A stretch of 64,000 nucleotides of DNA from Vesta saturnalis (taxonomy: Eukaryota > Arthropoda > Insecta > Coleoptera > Lampyridae), in the NCBI GenBank assembly GCA_036346205.1, contig JARFJB010000400.1, positions 4,196,001 to 4,260,000 on the forward strand, written 5' to 3'. The notes below the pieces were generated by a model, which saw only the letters and a program-made list of their open reading frames with translations, did not search any database and had not been told where the DNA came from. Positions 10,885 to 21,500 of the stretch are shown one piece after another (position 1 is the stretch's first letter; the number at the start of each line of letters is the position of its first letter). Position numbers and translations under genes: made by a program.

Positions 10885-11925
10885 AAGTCAGATAACATTT
10901 TTCTCTAAAATGTATGGCTATAAAGTGTCAGGCCCTCAAAGTTGAATTTTGAAAATCGTTTTTCGTAACTGACTCGAAAACCTTTAGGAATTTAAAAATA
11001 CTATCCCTAATGAAAATTATTTCTTTGTTGACGAGGATTTGTCTGGTTTGATTGGATTGTCTGTGAATGGACTGGAAGTATTAGTTTTCACATTGTTCCC
11101 GTATACTTTCTATTCCAACTTTTTTGTGTATGATTTTTCAGGTATTTTGGTGACTTTCTTGGGGTCGTTATTCAATTTAATGCAAACTTGAAGTTGATAA
11201 AGTGAACGGTTTACGAGTTATTTGCAATATCATGAATCACGGTCTTGCAGTTTGCCTCCTACCACTGTCAATTTTTGGTGGCTTCAAACGACCTGTGAGA
11301 ACCCGATATGAATAGAATTTTTATAAATTGATAGTATGTACCACTTTCACAAAGACGCCGGTCAATGTTGGCAAACGTCTTTTTATTCGGTATCCGCCGA
11401 TTTGGAAATGCTTGGGAATATAAACGAACAGCTTCAGCACAATTCCCAAAAGCTCTGCCATGCATAATGTGCCATTTCAGAGTTGGAATACCTATTATTA
11501 TTCATTATGGATAAAGAAATTGTATGAAAACTGATCAAAAATCACAATATGACAACTATGACTTTCAGTCCACTGCCTACTTACTAAATTTTGGGAATAA
11601 TTGGCAGAAAATTGAATAACGGGCCCAAAAAAAGTCACCAAAATACCTGAAAAATCACACACAAAAAGGTTGGAATAGAAAGTATACGGGAACAATGTGA
11701 AAACTAATACTTCCAGTCCATTCATAGACAATCGAATCAAACCAGAAAAATCCTTCTCAACAAAGAAATAATTTTCATTGGGGATAGTATTTTGAAATTC
11801 CTAAAGTTTTTCGAGTTATTTGCGAAAAACGATTTTCAAAATTCAACTTTGAGGGCCTGTCACTTTGTAGCCATACATTTTAGAGAAAAACTACATGAAT
11901 TTCATCACTTTCTTCCATTTTTACA
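10885..11925 (-). mobile_element. Internally deleted Tc1/mariner-like element with ~310-base arms
   Basis: The arm at about 10888-11195 is repeated in inverse at about 11603-11905 (for example AAAATGTATGGCTATAAAGT against its complement near 11865). Between them lies only the N-terminal part of a DUF4817-type transposase on the minus strand. It is therefore a deletion derivative of a once autonomous element. Confidence 0.75.
11268..11465 (-). pseudogene. N-terminal fragment of DUF4817-type transposase
   Basis: The minus-strand frame contains GRAFGNCAEAVRLYSQ, FPNRRIPNKKTFANI and DRRLCESGT, the helix-rich DNA-binding start typical of insect Tc1/mariner-like transposases annotated with DUF4817. 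The coding sequence stops at about 11335; no catalytic core follows, so only the DNA-binding part remains. Relatives in this window are at 45988-46341, 56105-56224 and 58840-59074. Confidence 0.8.
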
Positions 11926-12124
11926 GAGGATGGAGGCTGTAATCGTTATCGAAACGTTGAAATTCATAAGAAAATATAAATAAAAATACACGATTAGTAG
12001 TAGTTACGCTTTGTTGCGGTAGTGGCGATACCTCGATCGGTCTTTCGGACTTTCTTTCTTCCTGCGGATCTACAGGTTTCCCTCCGGGATGGTGTGATTG
12101 TGTGCTAAGCAGTAACAATCCTAC
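11926..12124. other. Unassigned segment with CGAAACG motif
   Basis: About 200 bases with no gene. It contains GAGGATGG followed by ATCGAAACGTT at 11927-11958, which resembles PLE 3' ends, but no PLE coding sequence adjoins it. Confidence 0.25.

Positions 12125-12169
<45 letters not shown>
12125..12169. repeat. (TA)n microsatellite
   Basis: About 22 TA repeats next to the first tRNA-like repeat. Confidence 0.95.
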
Positions 12170-12176
<7 letters not shown>

Positions 12177-12194
12177 TATAGAAATGAAATCATT

Positions 12195-12420
12195 TTTAGT
12201 GAACGACCAGAAGTTTAACATAATAATACTTAACTGTATTTATATTAAAATTAACTTTCTAAGTACATACAGCATAAGATTAACTCGAGTGGGACTTGAA
12301 CTCACGACCTCCACTTTGCTAGAGCGGGGCTCTTCAAACTGAGCTATCGAGGAGGCAAGTTACAATCGATTCAAACTTAAACTGTATGTACTTCCCTAGT
12401 TACGATGTTTTATAATTATT
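12195..12420 (-). repeat. tRNA-derived short repeat (SINE-like), copy 1
   Basis: Minus-strand unit of about 225 bases whose centre (12283-12355) is a tRNA-like body: box A TAGCTCAGTTTGAAGAGC, an anticodon arm CCGCT-CTAGCAA-AGTGG giving anticodon AGC (Ala), and box B GAGTTCAAGTCC. The acceptor ends do not pair, so it is not a working tRNA gene. The body is flanked by a perfect 12-base inverted repeat, AAGTACATACAG (12261-12272) and its complement (12382-12393). A similar copy follows at 12530. Confidence 0.75.
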
Positions 12421-12529
12421 ATATACAATGAAGGATCACAGCCAACTTTTGTGTGTCACGTGAGCCTGCAATTCGCCAAGATTTCGCACATGACTGATTG
12501 TTAATTTTTATTTTCTATAAGTACTAATA

Positions 12530-12735
12530 ATAGATAATCATGTTTAGTGGACGATCAGAAGTTCAACATAATAATAATAATTAATTGTATTTATATTAAA
12601 ATTAACTTTTAAAGTACATATAGTAAAAGATTAACTCGAGTGGAACTTGAACCCACGACCTCCACTTTGCTGCGCTCTTCCAACTAAGCTATCGAGGAAG
12701 CAAGTCAACACTTCCCTAGTTACGATTGATATACA
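12530..12735 (-). repeat. tRNA-derived short repeat (SINE-like), copy 2
   Basis: Same family and strand as copy 1, with the same 3' flank (GTTAATTTTAATATAAATAC on the minus strand). The tRNA-like body at 12634-12700 has lost part of the anticodon arm (GAGCGCAGCAAAGTGG), and the outer inverted repeat is damaged on one side. Confidence 0.75.
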
Positions 12736-12847
12736 ATGAAGCATCGCAGTAACTTTTGTGTATGTCACGTGAGCCCACAGTCAACAAAAGCATTTGTTAT
12801 CCTCAGGTTTCTTTCAACTGCTTCATTCGGCTCTGTGTTACTCGAAT

Positions 12848-13430
12848 CTAACTGGTGTCCTGCTGTCTGCTCTCCTGTTTATATTGGTGTTGTATACTTT
12901 CACTTCTTTTACTTCGGCTACTTTCTTCTTTTACGATTTCTTCATATTGATTGCTGTCCTTGTTGTGTGCGCTGTAAATGATTCTTGTGAGGGTGAGGGT
13001 TTCCTTGTGTGACGATGTTTGGCAATGTTTGAGAATATCCTGATGTGTTGAAGTTTTGTTGGCTAGCATCCTGGTATGCTGTGTGATGTATTGCCTATAT
13101 GCTGCGCTAGAGACGATGTGTATGTTTTCCTCTCTACATCCATTTTGTGCGTCGGACGTTGATCCTCCTGTTTGTTTGTCCTATGTACACATTGTCATAT
13201 GTTCTGCACGGGATGGTGTAGACTCCTTGCTCCTACGAATTAATGTTGGTTTTCGGTGTTGGAGGCATAGAAGGTATGTTTCTGTCCGTGTTGAACGTTG
13301 TCTGTGTTTGCTGATAATTTTTGCAACCTTGTCTGTTCCTTTTACATCTGAAATTGTGATGTTGGCTGCTGGTGGTTACTCCTCCTCTGTCGGTCTCGAT
13401 TTTCCTAGTCTTGAGGCATTTCGGAAGCAC
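12848..13430 (-). pseudogene. PLE GIY-YIG endonuclease remnant
   Basis: In broken frames the minus strand encodes YTIPCRTYDNVYIGQTNR near 13130-13240, the GIY-YIG signature, followed by the C-terminal tail ANKTSTHQDILKHCQTSSHK. The homologous plus-strand copy near 14930-15010 reads YTSPCETCDKRYIGQTNR. Stops and frameshifts prevent translation of an intact nuclease. Confidence 0.75.
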
Positions 13431-13693
13431 CTCATTGTAGTTACATTATGTAGTAATGCCATTATTAGTGTTGCCATCTTCTCCATTTTGTGAGTTGAGT
13501 TCGCGGGTCTTCATCAGTGTTTTACAACTCACTGCAACTGCCCATCCTTCTTTTTGTATATCAGGTCGTCCAGGAATAGCAACTTGTCGTAATCCTCCAC
13601 TTCCATGTTAAACTTGATATTTCTGTGGGCGCTGTTTAGATGTCCCAAGAACTCTATCGTGTGGCCATGTTACAAAGGTGTCGTTAATGTATC

Positions 13694-14140
13694 TCAACCA
13701 TAACTTCGGTATTTATAATTATTTATAATTTCTGTTTCCAAGTGGCGCATGAATAAGTTAAGTATCACAGGTGATAGTGGTGATTCCATTGGTGCTCCGT
13801 CGAACTGTTTGTACCGTTGTCTCTCGTAGATAAAATACCTTTTCCTCAGACAATGTTCCGTTAGTGTCACAATGCCCTTCGGGATTCGGCGTTTCTCCTT
13901 GATTTTCTCCAGCAATTTGTCGCTCGGGATGTTTGTACATAGTCATACGACGTCAAAGCTCACCAATGGGCGATTCTGGTGTACTGTCCTCTTCTTCAGT
14001 ATCTTGATGAGGTGGTCGGAGTTCTTCATGAAGGATTTCGCTTGTTCCGCATATGGTTGCAGATAATTCACTAGTTCGTAGAACCCTAATTCGGTTCCGT
14101 CCGATCCTATCCAGACCGCACCTATCCTTAATCCCACCAT
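13694..14140 (-). pseudogene. PLE reverse transcriptase remnant
   Basis: The minus strand encodes QNRPLVSFDVV with a stop where Ser is expected, then LCTNIPSDKLLEKIKEK, then KQFDGAPMESPLSPVILNLF. This is the Penelope-type reverse transcriptase pattern (SFDVVSLFTNIP and DGVAMGSPLSP). The catalytic YADD-like segment is not visible, because the frame is lost near 13690. An upstream stretch to 14431 (TRWCTTSPNINW and neighbours) is probably the N-terminal part. Confidence 0.75.
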
Positions 14141-14499
14141 TCCTCATCGGTGGTCGTGCTTTCCTTAATGCTTGAGAAACCTCTTGTCGTATGAATTCGG
14201 CTGTGCCTCTGTCGAATTTTGTGACTGATGCTCCAACTCCGCATATAATTTCTTCCACAAGAATTCGTTTAGGTGATATCGCAGAATTGGAGACTTTACT
14301 GGGTACTCTCCTTGGTCTTTGGTCCAGTTGATATTTGGAGATGTTGTGCACCACCTTGTGCGGTGTTTGCCTTTACCTAGGCTTGATGGTAGTCCATCGA
14401 ATTTCTTTTTCTGTTTCTTCATTGCCAGCATGCTGTCGGTTTCAGCTCGAAAGTTGGATAATTAGTCGATCGTATTCCATGTGCTAAAGAATAATCACC

Positions 14500-15560
14500 T
14501 ACTAGTGAGCTTTGACGTCTTATAACTATTTACGAACATCCCGATCAACAAGTTGATGGAGATAATCAAGGAGAAACACCAAATACCGATGGACATTATG
14601 ACACTAACAGAATATTGTCTGATAAGTACGTTTTTCATCTACGAGGGACAACGGTACAAAGAGGTCGACGGATGGATTACCACTATCATCAGTGGCTTAA
14701 ATTATTCATGCGCCACTTGGAAACAGAAATGCCTCAAGACCGTAAAACCAAGACCCACAGAGGGAGATGAACCACCAAGATCACGCTTCCGTATGTAAAA
14801 GGAACAACAGACAATGTTGCGAACATTCTCAGCAAACACGGCATACAGATAACGTTCAACACAGACAGAAAAATATCTTCAGTGCTTCCAACATCGAAAT
14901 CCAAAATTAACTTGGAGTAGCAAATAGTCTACACCAGCCCTTGTGAAACATGTGACAAGCGATACATAGGACAAACAAACAGGAGGATCAACGTTCAACG
15001 CGAGGAACACAAAAAGTGTGTGGATAGAAAAACATCTACAGCATTTCTAGTGCAGCATGTCGGCAGTACAGCACACCCATTTGAAAATACCATGATTATA
15101 ACCAATTTAAGAATGCGAACAAAACGCCATCCGAGAGACCACCAAAATTCAGAAACAGAACCTCAACATACGAAACGATTCTCAATAATTGCCAATATAT
15201 GGAAGTTAATACTCGCCAAACATCGTCACACAAGGAAACTCTCACTTATACCAGTGAGTACACAGTACACAGTACACACAACAGAAAGAACATCAAGCAA
15301 CACCAAGTGACCAGAAAAGGGGATAGTAACCAAAGTGAAAGTGGTGAAAGTATGCAAGATTAGATAAAACAGGAGACCGGACAGCAGGACAAAAGTTCGA
15401 TTCGAGTAACACGAAGTCGAGACAAACAATTGAAAAAACTTGATGATGGGAAATGGGACTTTTTCGAAATGTCGTTTTTGTAGTGACAGGAATCAGAGAC
15501 AACAGTATCAGACGCGAGAAAACAGCTGAAGAAACAACGGTATTGCATACTACGCTCGCG
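14500..15560 (+). mobile_element. Decayed Penelope-like element, plus strand (head-to-head partner)
   Basis: It starts at GTGAGCTTTGACGTC near 14507, homologous to the reverse transcriptase SFDV segment of the minus-strand copy, and continues through KEKHQIPMDIMTLTEYCL and a GIY-YIG remnant with YTSPCETCDKRYIGQTNR (about 14930-15010). An internal deletion has removed most of the reverse transcriptase between about 14715 and 14780. The 3' end carries TTGATGATGGG...TTTTTCGAAATG (15442-15475), a hammerhead-like signature. Confidence 0.8.
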
Positions 15561-15590
15561 AAAACCTAAAATTACCTATACATACATATA

Positions 15591-17636
15591 TAGGGTAAAC
15601 CATATGTATGGGAACACCTCAATAAATTGGAAACTGTTGTAGATATAATACTGTAACTTTCAGGATAAGTTATTGATCAAATACCAGGGGTTGTAACTAA
15701 AATATTTTAAATGGAAGCACCCACTGTGTGGTACATTATTTTAAAGGCCTATTTAAAACAAGAACAACGGCATAAATAAGAATTTTCTATGCTAGTTGTA
15801 TCCAAAATGGCGACTGATTGAAGTTTTGGTTGTTAAAAAAATAATTGGTGCAGTAATGATACTTAAATTAAGTTTGTAAGATCAAAATTTTATTGAATGA
15901 GTACAAAAATACATTGAAAATAAGAAGAAAATGCTATTAAAGTTACCTCATAAATAAGGTCAGATAATATTAAAAGTTAAAATATTGAAAAAAAATTTAA
16001 CAAAAAAACAAACAAACGAAAAAGTACATTACAAAGACAATTACATTGAAAATATTCGTAATAAAAATAACTTATTATTAACAGCTCATCATAACAGCTT
16101 ATTATTAACAGTTGATAATTGTTGCAACAATACATTAGTGTTGAGCATGTCATTCCTAAAGTATCATATAAGTTGTTTGTGGTTATTTATTTTATTAGTT
16201 GGCTAAGCATTTGTGTAGTCCTCTACCTGAAATTTACCAGCAGCTTTTCGTTTCCTTCTTTTATTGTTCTTAATTTTGTTTTTTCTTTTATTTTTAATAA
16301 CTACAATAATATCACTTAGTGAACGGGAAAGCATTAGACTTTTAATGACGAGAGGCTTTGGTGACAGAATTAGGTCGTATCAAGAACTACGTGATTTGTT
16401 CAGTCGTGAGCCTTTTCAAAAAGTACTGTGTCAAGAACCATATAACCATTCCAAGAAACGGGAAGTATAACAAGCAGAATAAAACAAGGTGGGCCAAAAT
16501 CTGCAACAGATGATAACAAATTTTGCAAGCATTTGTTGAGAATCCCCATTGATCCACTCGAAAAGTAGCACAAGAATATGACATTAGCCAAAGTTCAGTG
16601 ATTCGGACATTAAAAGATGCACACTTCAAACCATTCAAAATACATCTGGTGCAAGAACTTAATGAAGATGACTTAGATCGAAGACTTGAGTTCTGCGGAA
16701 CTATGATGAACAATATTTGTGCACATCCTAATTTATTAAACAATATTGTTTTTAGTGATGAAGCGACGTTCTTAGTGAATGGCAATGTTAATCGCCACAA
16801 TTGACAGCATTGGTCTGATGAGAATCCACACTGGCATAGTGAATCTCATTCTCAGTATTTAGTCAAAGTAAATGTATGGGCAGGTATTGTTGGTGGACGA
16901 TTGATAGGGCCAATTTTTATTGATGGAAATGTAAACGCAGAGCCATACGAAAGGTTGCTTGTGCAGGATATTATTCTAAGAATTCGAGACATCGTTGACC
17001 CCAACTTCCGTAACATTTGGTATCAACAAGATGGTGCTACGGCATTCGAGTACGCCAAATTTTAAATGATGTATTTCCTGGAATATGGATTGGACGAAGA
17101 GGTGCAATAGAATGACTAGCGAGATCACCCTACTTGACGCCATTGGATTACTTTCTATGGGGGCCACTTAAAAAATATTGTTTACTGTAGTAAGTCACAA
17201 AATATCAATGAGGAATCATTAAATAATGCATTGTCATCGTTTTACAACAGACTGGCACACTGCCAAATGACAGAAGGCGGACATTTCGATCATCCTTTAA
17301 ATTGAAGTGTAAGTTTTAATAAACAAATTACTAAATAAACAACAAGTTTTTTTCAATGTACGTTTGTATTCATTCAATAAAATTTTGATCTTACAAACTT
17401 AATTTAAGTATCATCACTATACCAATTATTTATTTAAAAACTAAAACTTCAATCAGCCGCCATTTTGGATACAAGTATCATAGAAAATTTTTATTTATGC
17501 CGTTGTTCTTGTTTTAAAAAGGCCTTTAAAATGATGTACCACACAGTGGGTGTTTCCATTTAAGATATTTTAGTTACAACCCCTGGGCCGCAATTTCCAA
17601 TTTATTGAGGTGTTCCCGTACATATGGTTCACCCTG
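15591..17636 (+). mobile_element. Tc1/mariner-like element with ~300-base inverted repeats
   Basis: The left end TAGGGTAAACCATATGTATG (15591) is mirrored by CATATGGTTCACCCTG at the right end (17636), each flanked by TA. The arms match for about 280-320 bases; the left arm has a ~40-base insertion. The interior carries one decayed transposase. The right end abuts a TA microsatellite that is shared with the next element. Confidence 0.85.
16315..17305 (+). pseudogene. Decayed Tc1/mariner-like transposase
   Basis: Conserved blocks appear in order but in different frames: an N-terminal helix segment (SERESIRLLMTRGFGD), a second DNA-binding helix (STRKVAQEYDISQSSVIR with a broken start), the first catalytic Asp in VFSDEATFLVNG, WAGIVGGRLIGPIFIDG, the second Asp in WYQQDGAT, and the end LDYFLWG then MTEGGHFDHPLN before TGA at 17305. 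Stops occur at the NRHN segment (16801) and after EYAKF (about 17062), plus frame changes, so no active protein is possible. Confidence 0.8.
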
Positions 17637-17653
17637 TATATATATATATATAT

Positions 17654-17720
<67 letters not shown>
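17637..17720. repeat. (TA)n microsatellite with short (CA)n
   Basis: TA array interrupted by CACACACACA near 17656; lies between two Tc1/mariner-like elements. Confidence 0.95.
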
Positions 17721-17721
<1 letters not shown>

Positions 17722-19190
17722 TGGGTTCCCATAATAGACTACCCATTTTATTTTATTAATAAATTCCCTACGAGATAACTAAATAAGTTGTTCTCTGTGG
17801 GATTATCTCCTGTAGTCTTTGGGATTTAAGTTAATTATTAAACAGGTAGGCGCCTGTCACAAATAAGTTATAAATTAATAATTTCGTGTAACGTCATTTT
17901 ACTACGAGAAGTTTGTTAGTTTTCATCAATAATTATTTAATTTTTTTGCTTTGAGACATTATTTCAACATCCGTTTGAACTTTCATGGATTACTCAGTCC
18001 AACAACGTGTGTTTTGTGTAGAAACTTACATAAGAAGCAATTCGATAGAAGAAGTTAGGCGTGCATTCCGGCGTCAGTTTAATAACAACAATAGTGGTCA
18101 CGCGCCAAATGGTAAAACTGTTAAGTTATGGGTTCGTCATTGGCGTGAAAATGGTTCTGTACAAAATTTGAAGAAGCATGGACGTCGAAGAACAGTTCGT
18201 ACACCAGAAAATATTGAAAGAGTTAGAATTGAGTTTACGAGAAGTCCTAAAAGGTCTGCTAATCGACAAACCCTTATCCTAGGAATATCAAAGGGAAGCA
18301 TAGATCGAATTCTTCAAAGGGATTTAAGATTTCATCCCTATAAATACCAAATGGTTCAGCACCTTAGCAATCAAGATAAAGAAGCAAGGTTAGCATTTTG
18401 TCAAGAATTTTTGGATTTACATCAAGGAGCAATTCACAGTCTCCTAATGAGCGATGAAGCAAATTTTTATTTGAACGGCATGGTTAATAAACAGAATTTT
18501 AGATACTGGTCAAATGAAAATCCTCGTGAAATCTTTACACAGAACCTCCATAATCCAAAGGTTGTTGTGTGTGTGGGTAGGATCTTTGGTATTATTGGTC
18601 CATATTTTTTTGAGGATGAAAATAACCGCGCTGTAACAGTAACATCCGAGCGCTACGTAAACATGCTAGATACATTCCTCATTCCAGAATTAAATAGACG
18701 AGGATTACTAAACAATGCCTTACTATTCCAACAAGATGGGGCAACAGCTCATACCGCCAGAAACTCAATGAGTGTTCTGCGAGAAATGTTTAATGGCCGA
18801 CTCATTTCTCGATTCGGAGATTTGCCTTGGCCTTCGAGGTTCCCCGACTTAACGGCACCCGATTTTTTCCTGTGGGGATATTTAAAATCCGAAGTGTTTG
18901 CGAGTCGTCCAGGTACAATCGAGGAACTCAAAGTCAAAATTCGTGAAGAAGTTGAAGGAATAGACGAAGGTTTGCTACGCCGTGTAATGAACCACTTTTT
19001 ATCTAATATTGAAAAATGTGTTGAAGTTGGTGGAGGTCATTTAGAAGACGTGATTTTTAAAAGTTAGAATAAAATTAGCCAAATATTTATAAGTTATCAT
19101 AAATCCCAAAGAGTTAGCTGTAATTTAGTATAATAAATACTAAAAAAATTTTAATACAAATATTAAAATGGGTAGCCTATTATGGGAACC

Positions 19191-19193
<3 letters not shown>
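17721..19193 (+). mobile_element. Apparently intact Tc1/mariner-like element in a TA microsatellite
   Basis: The left end CTGGGTTCCCATAATAGAC (17721) and right end TATTATGGGAACCCTG (19193) are near-perfect inverted repeats of about 30 bases, flanked by TA on both sides within TA microsatellites. The total length is 1473 bases, and the single open reading frame has no stop or frameshift. It is the only DNA transposon in the window with both ends and an unbroken transposase, so it is the youngest-looking copy. Confidence 0.9.
17985..19067 (+). CDS. Tc1/mariner-like transposase, intact frame (360 codons)
   Basis: A DDD-type transposase that would excise and integrate the 17721-19193 element at TA. 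The ATG at 17985 is the first in frame after the left end. Residues 1-120 hold two helix-turn-helix-like regions (HGRRRTVRTPENIERVR between them). The core has Asp157 (LLMSDEANFYLNG), Asp251 (LFQQDGATAHTA) and Asp288 (RFPDLTAP) or Asp293 (APDFFLWG). There are 36 residues between Asp251 and Asp288 and 41 to Asp293; the latter spacing would fit the DD41D group. One oddity is VVVCVGRIFG where relatives have V-W-C/G-G, so the enzyme may be weakened despite the open frame. The length is normal for the superfamily. Confidence 0.9.
   Translation: MDYSVQQRVFCVETYIRSNSIEEVRRAFRRQFNNNNSGHAPNGKTVKLWVRHWRENGSVQNLKKHGRRRTVRTPENIERVRIEFTRSPKRSANRQTLILGISKGSIDRILQRDLRFHPYKYQMVQHLSNQDKEARLAFCQEFLDLHQGAIHSLLMSDEANFYLNGMVNKQNFRYWSNENPREIFTQNLHNPKVVVCVGRIFGIIGPYFFEDENNRAVTVTSERYVNMLDTFLIPELNRRGLLNNALLFQQDGATAHTARNSMSVLREMFNGRLISRFGDLPWPSRFPDLTAPDFFLWGYLKSEVFASRPGTIEELKVKIREEVEGIDEGLLRRVMNHFLSNIEKCVEVGGGHLEDVIFKS

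Positions 19194-19253
<60 letters not shown>
19194..19253. repeat. (TA)n microsatellite
   Basis: About 29 TA repeats forming the right flank of the 17721-19193 element. Confidence 0.95.
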
Positions 19254-19254
<1 letters not shown>

Positions 19255-19256
<2 letters not shown>

Positions 19257-21500
19257 TCCACCCCAACGATTTGGGCGTGGAAGATTACGCCTATACTGTT
19301 GATTTCATAAAAAATCTTATAACAGATTATTGTAGTCAACAACGAGGGTGTCCTATTTTCGAGTACTACACTAAACTTGTGTTTTTTAATGTAACACCCT
19401 ATATATTTGAATTCTCTGTTAAATGATGAGCAAAATGATATAAGGTACTATGGGTCTACGACTAATGGTTCCCAAGTTATTAAAAAATCAGTCAATTAAG
19501 TAGGCTCCTGTTCCGCCATCTTGAAAGATATCGGAGTGCAATTTTGGGATTTGTTTTTCAATACGTCTAGTTTTAACTTCTACATTCAGATTGCAGACTC
19601 TTTTCTTTGCATATACAGGGTGGACCATTTTGCTCAATGTTATTCTTCTCATTTTTTTAAATGGCACACCCTGTATTTTATTACAGATTTGAATAGCATT
19701 TTTTTACGGCATTTCAATAAATACTCACTTTTTACACCTATTCCTAAGTGTTTTTGAACTATTTAGTGATAAAGTTGAAAATTGTAATAATAAAACAGTA
19801 GCTTGGCTTTCGATTCTCTTTTTCTGTTTCTTAACAACTTAACGAATGAAAGCTACTTATTATAAAATATTCGTAAAGAATTGTCAGATAATTATCTGAC
19901 AGTGACTTCGTTATTTACTTAGCTTGCGATGAATTTTGCAAAAGAAGAGCTTATTAATATGATCTATGTTTTAGGACAAGCTGAAAGAAACTGTTTGTTG
20001 GCATCCAGGATTTATAAACAAAAGTACCCTTTAGCCAGACATGCAAGACCTGAAGCGTTTCAACTTCTTCGAGAACGATTTGAAGAGACAGGAAATGTCA
20101 TATACAAAAAGAGAGATGTAGAAAATCGTACAGTTGCAAACGAAGAAGACGAGTTGACAGTTTTATTAAATTTAGAAGAAAATCCTCACGCAAGTGTTCG
20201 TCAGATTGCGGTACAAGTAGATCTGAGCAAAAGTTCAATAAAAAGAATTGTAAGTAAAAATAATTATCACCCATACCATTTGTGTTTGCATCAAAGCCTA
20301 CGACCGCAAGATTTCGCAACTCGTGCCGCATTTTGTACCATTATTCTGGGCAAAATGAACCAGCAAGTCAATTTTGTTGACTTTGTGCTATTTAGCGACG
20401 AAACAAGTTTTAATAGCATAGGAGTCGTTAATAAACATAATAGTCACTATTACTCCGTTGAAAATTCACATTGGGTACGACAAGTAGATTACCAGCATCA
20501 GTGGGCTGCGAATGTGTGGGGTGGTATTATCAATATTGATGTAATAGGACCTTTCTTTTTCGATGGTTTCCTGACAGGTGAAAGATATCTGCAATTCCTT
20601 CAAGAAGATTAGCCACAGTTGCTTGAAAGTGTAAATCTACATACTCGATAAGTTATGTATTACCAACATGATGGATGCCAGCCGCACTATCATAATCGAG
20701 TACGTCAGTTTTTACAAAATTAGTGGGAAGATCGCTCGATAGGTCGCGGTCGTCCCATTGTTTGGCCAGCGAGATCACCCGATCTCACTCCCCTAGGCTT
20801 TTTGCTGTTGTTGAATTGTGTCATAAACCTATAGCTTCACGGTTTTATAGTAATTATCATTGTTTCATTTTTTTTTCTGTGAATTATGATACTGTGACAA
20901 ATTCAACAAATGTTAACAATTTTCAACTTTACCACTAAATAATTCAAAAACACCTAGGAATAGGTAGTAAAAAGTTAGTATCTATTAAAAGCCCGTAAAA
21001 ATTCTATTCAAATTTGTAATGAAATACAGGGTGTGCCATTTAAAAAAATGACAAAAATAACATTGAGCAAAATGGACCACCCTGTATATGCAAGGAAAAG
21101 AGTCGGCGATCTGCTTGTAGAAGTTAAAACTAGACAGTTTGCAAAAACAAATCCCATAATTTCACTCCTATATCTTTCAAGATGACGGAACAAGAGCCTA
21201 CTTAATTGACTAATTTTTTTACATAGAAAGGTCAATAACTTTGGAATTGTTAGTCGTAGACTCATAGTACCTTATATCATTTTGCTTAACATTTAACAGA
21301 GAATTCAAATGTATAAAAATATATAGGGTGTTCCATTAAAAAAAACACAAGTTTTGTGCAGTACTCGAAAATGGGACACTCTGTATATCCAAAAATATTT
21401 TTACAAGATGCTCCTCGTTGTTGACTACAATAATCTGTTATAAGATTTTTATTAAATCAACAGAATAGGCGTAATCTTCCAGCCCCCACAAAAAATACTT
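19255..21500 (+). mobile_element. Tc1/mariner-like element with ~550-base composite arms
   Basis: The arms at about 19280-19810 and 20935-21487 are inverted copies (for example GGAAGATTACGCCTATACTG against its complement near 21470). As in the element at 82-2519, each arm contains inner ends of the TACAGGGTG type facing both ways (19612, 19665, 21024, 21078, 21322). The outermost bases are less well matched, so boundaries are approximate. The transposase at 19929 is of the same subfamily as the one at 794. Confidence 0.8.
19929..20800 (+). pseudogene. Nearly complete but interrupted Tc1/mariner-like transposase
   Basis: An ATG at 19929 starts MNFAKEELINM; the frame is open for 227 codons, covering the DNA-binding region and the first half of the core (FVLFSDETSFNSIG with the first Asp, WGGIINIDVIGPFFFDG). 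A TAG at 20610-20612 interrupts it, then the frame resumes with YYQHDGCQPHY (second Asp), another stop, and WPARSPDLTPLG (third Asp, 36 residues further). The Asp expected after PL is Gly here, and the C-terminus is lost. Only two or three base changes separate it from an open core, so decay is fairly recent. Confidence 0.85.

Larger units (their letters stand above)
12790..14445 (-). mobile_element. Decayed Penelope-like element, minus strand
   Basis: Reading leftwards from 14445, the minus strand has an N-terminal region, a reverse transcriptase remnant (about 14140-13690) and a GIY-YIG nuclease remnant (about 13430-12850). It is thus a fairly full-length PLE with many frame breaks. Its upstream end lies close to the upstream end of the plus-strand copy at 14500-15560, making a head-to-head pair. 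Confidence 0.8.

Noticed and set aside
11927..11958. Possible PLE 3' ribozyme motif (GAGGATGG ... ATCGAAACG)
   Set aside because: No stem of useful length between the two parts and no adjacent PLE frame.
12283..12355. Functional tRNA-Ala gene at 12283-12355, and likewise at 12634-12700 and 35185-35257
   Set aside because: Acceptor stems do not pair and one copy lacks half of the anticodon arm; they belong to a dispersed repeat.
12736..13493. Plus-strand hydrophobic frames (81-145 codons)
   Set aside because: Shadows of the minus-strand Penelope-like element; GIY-YIG and reverse transcriptase motifs lie on the other strand.
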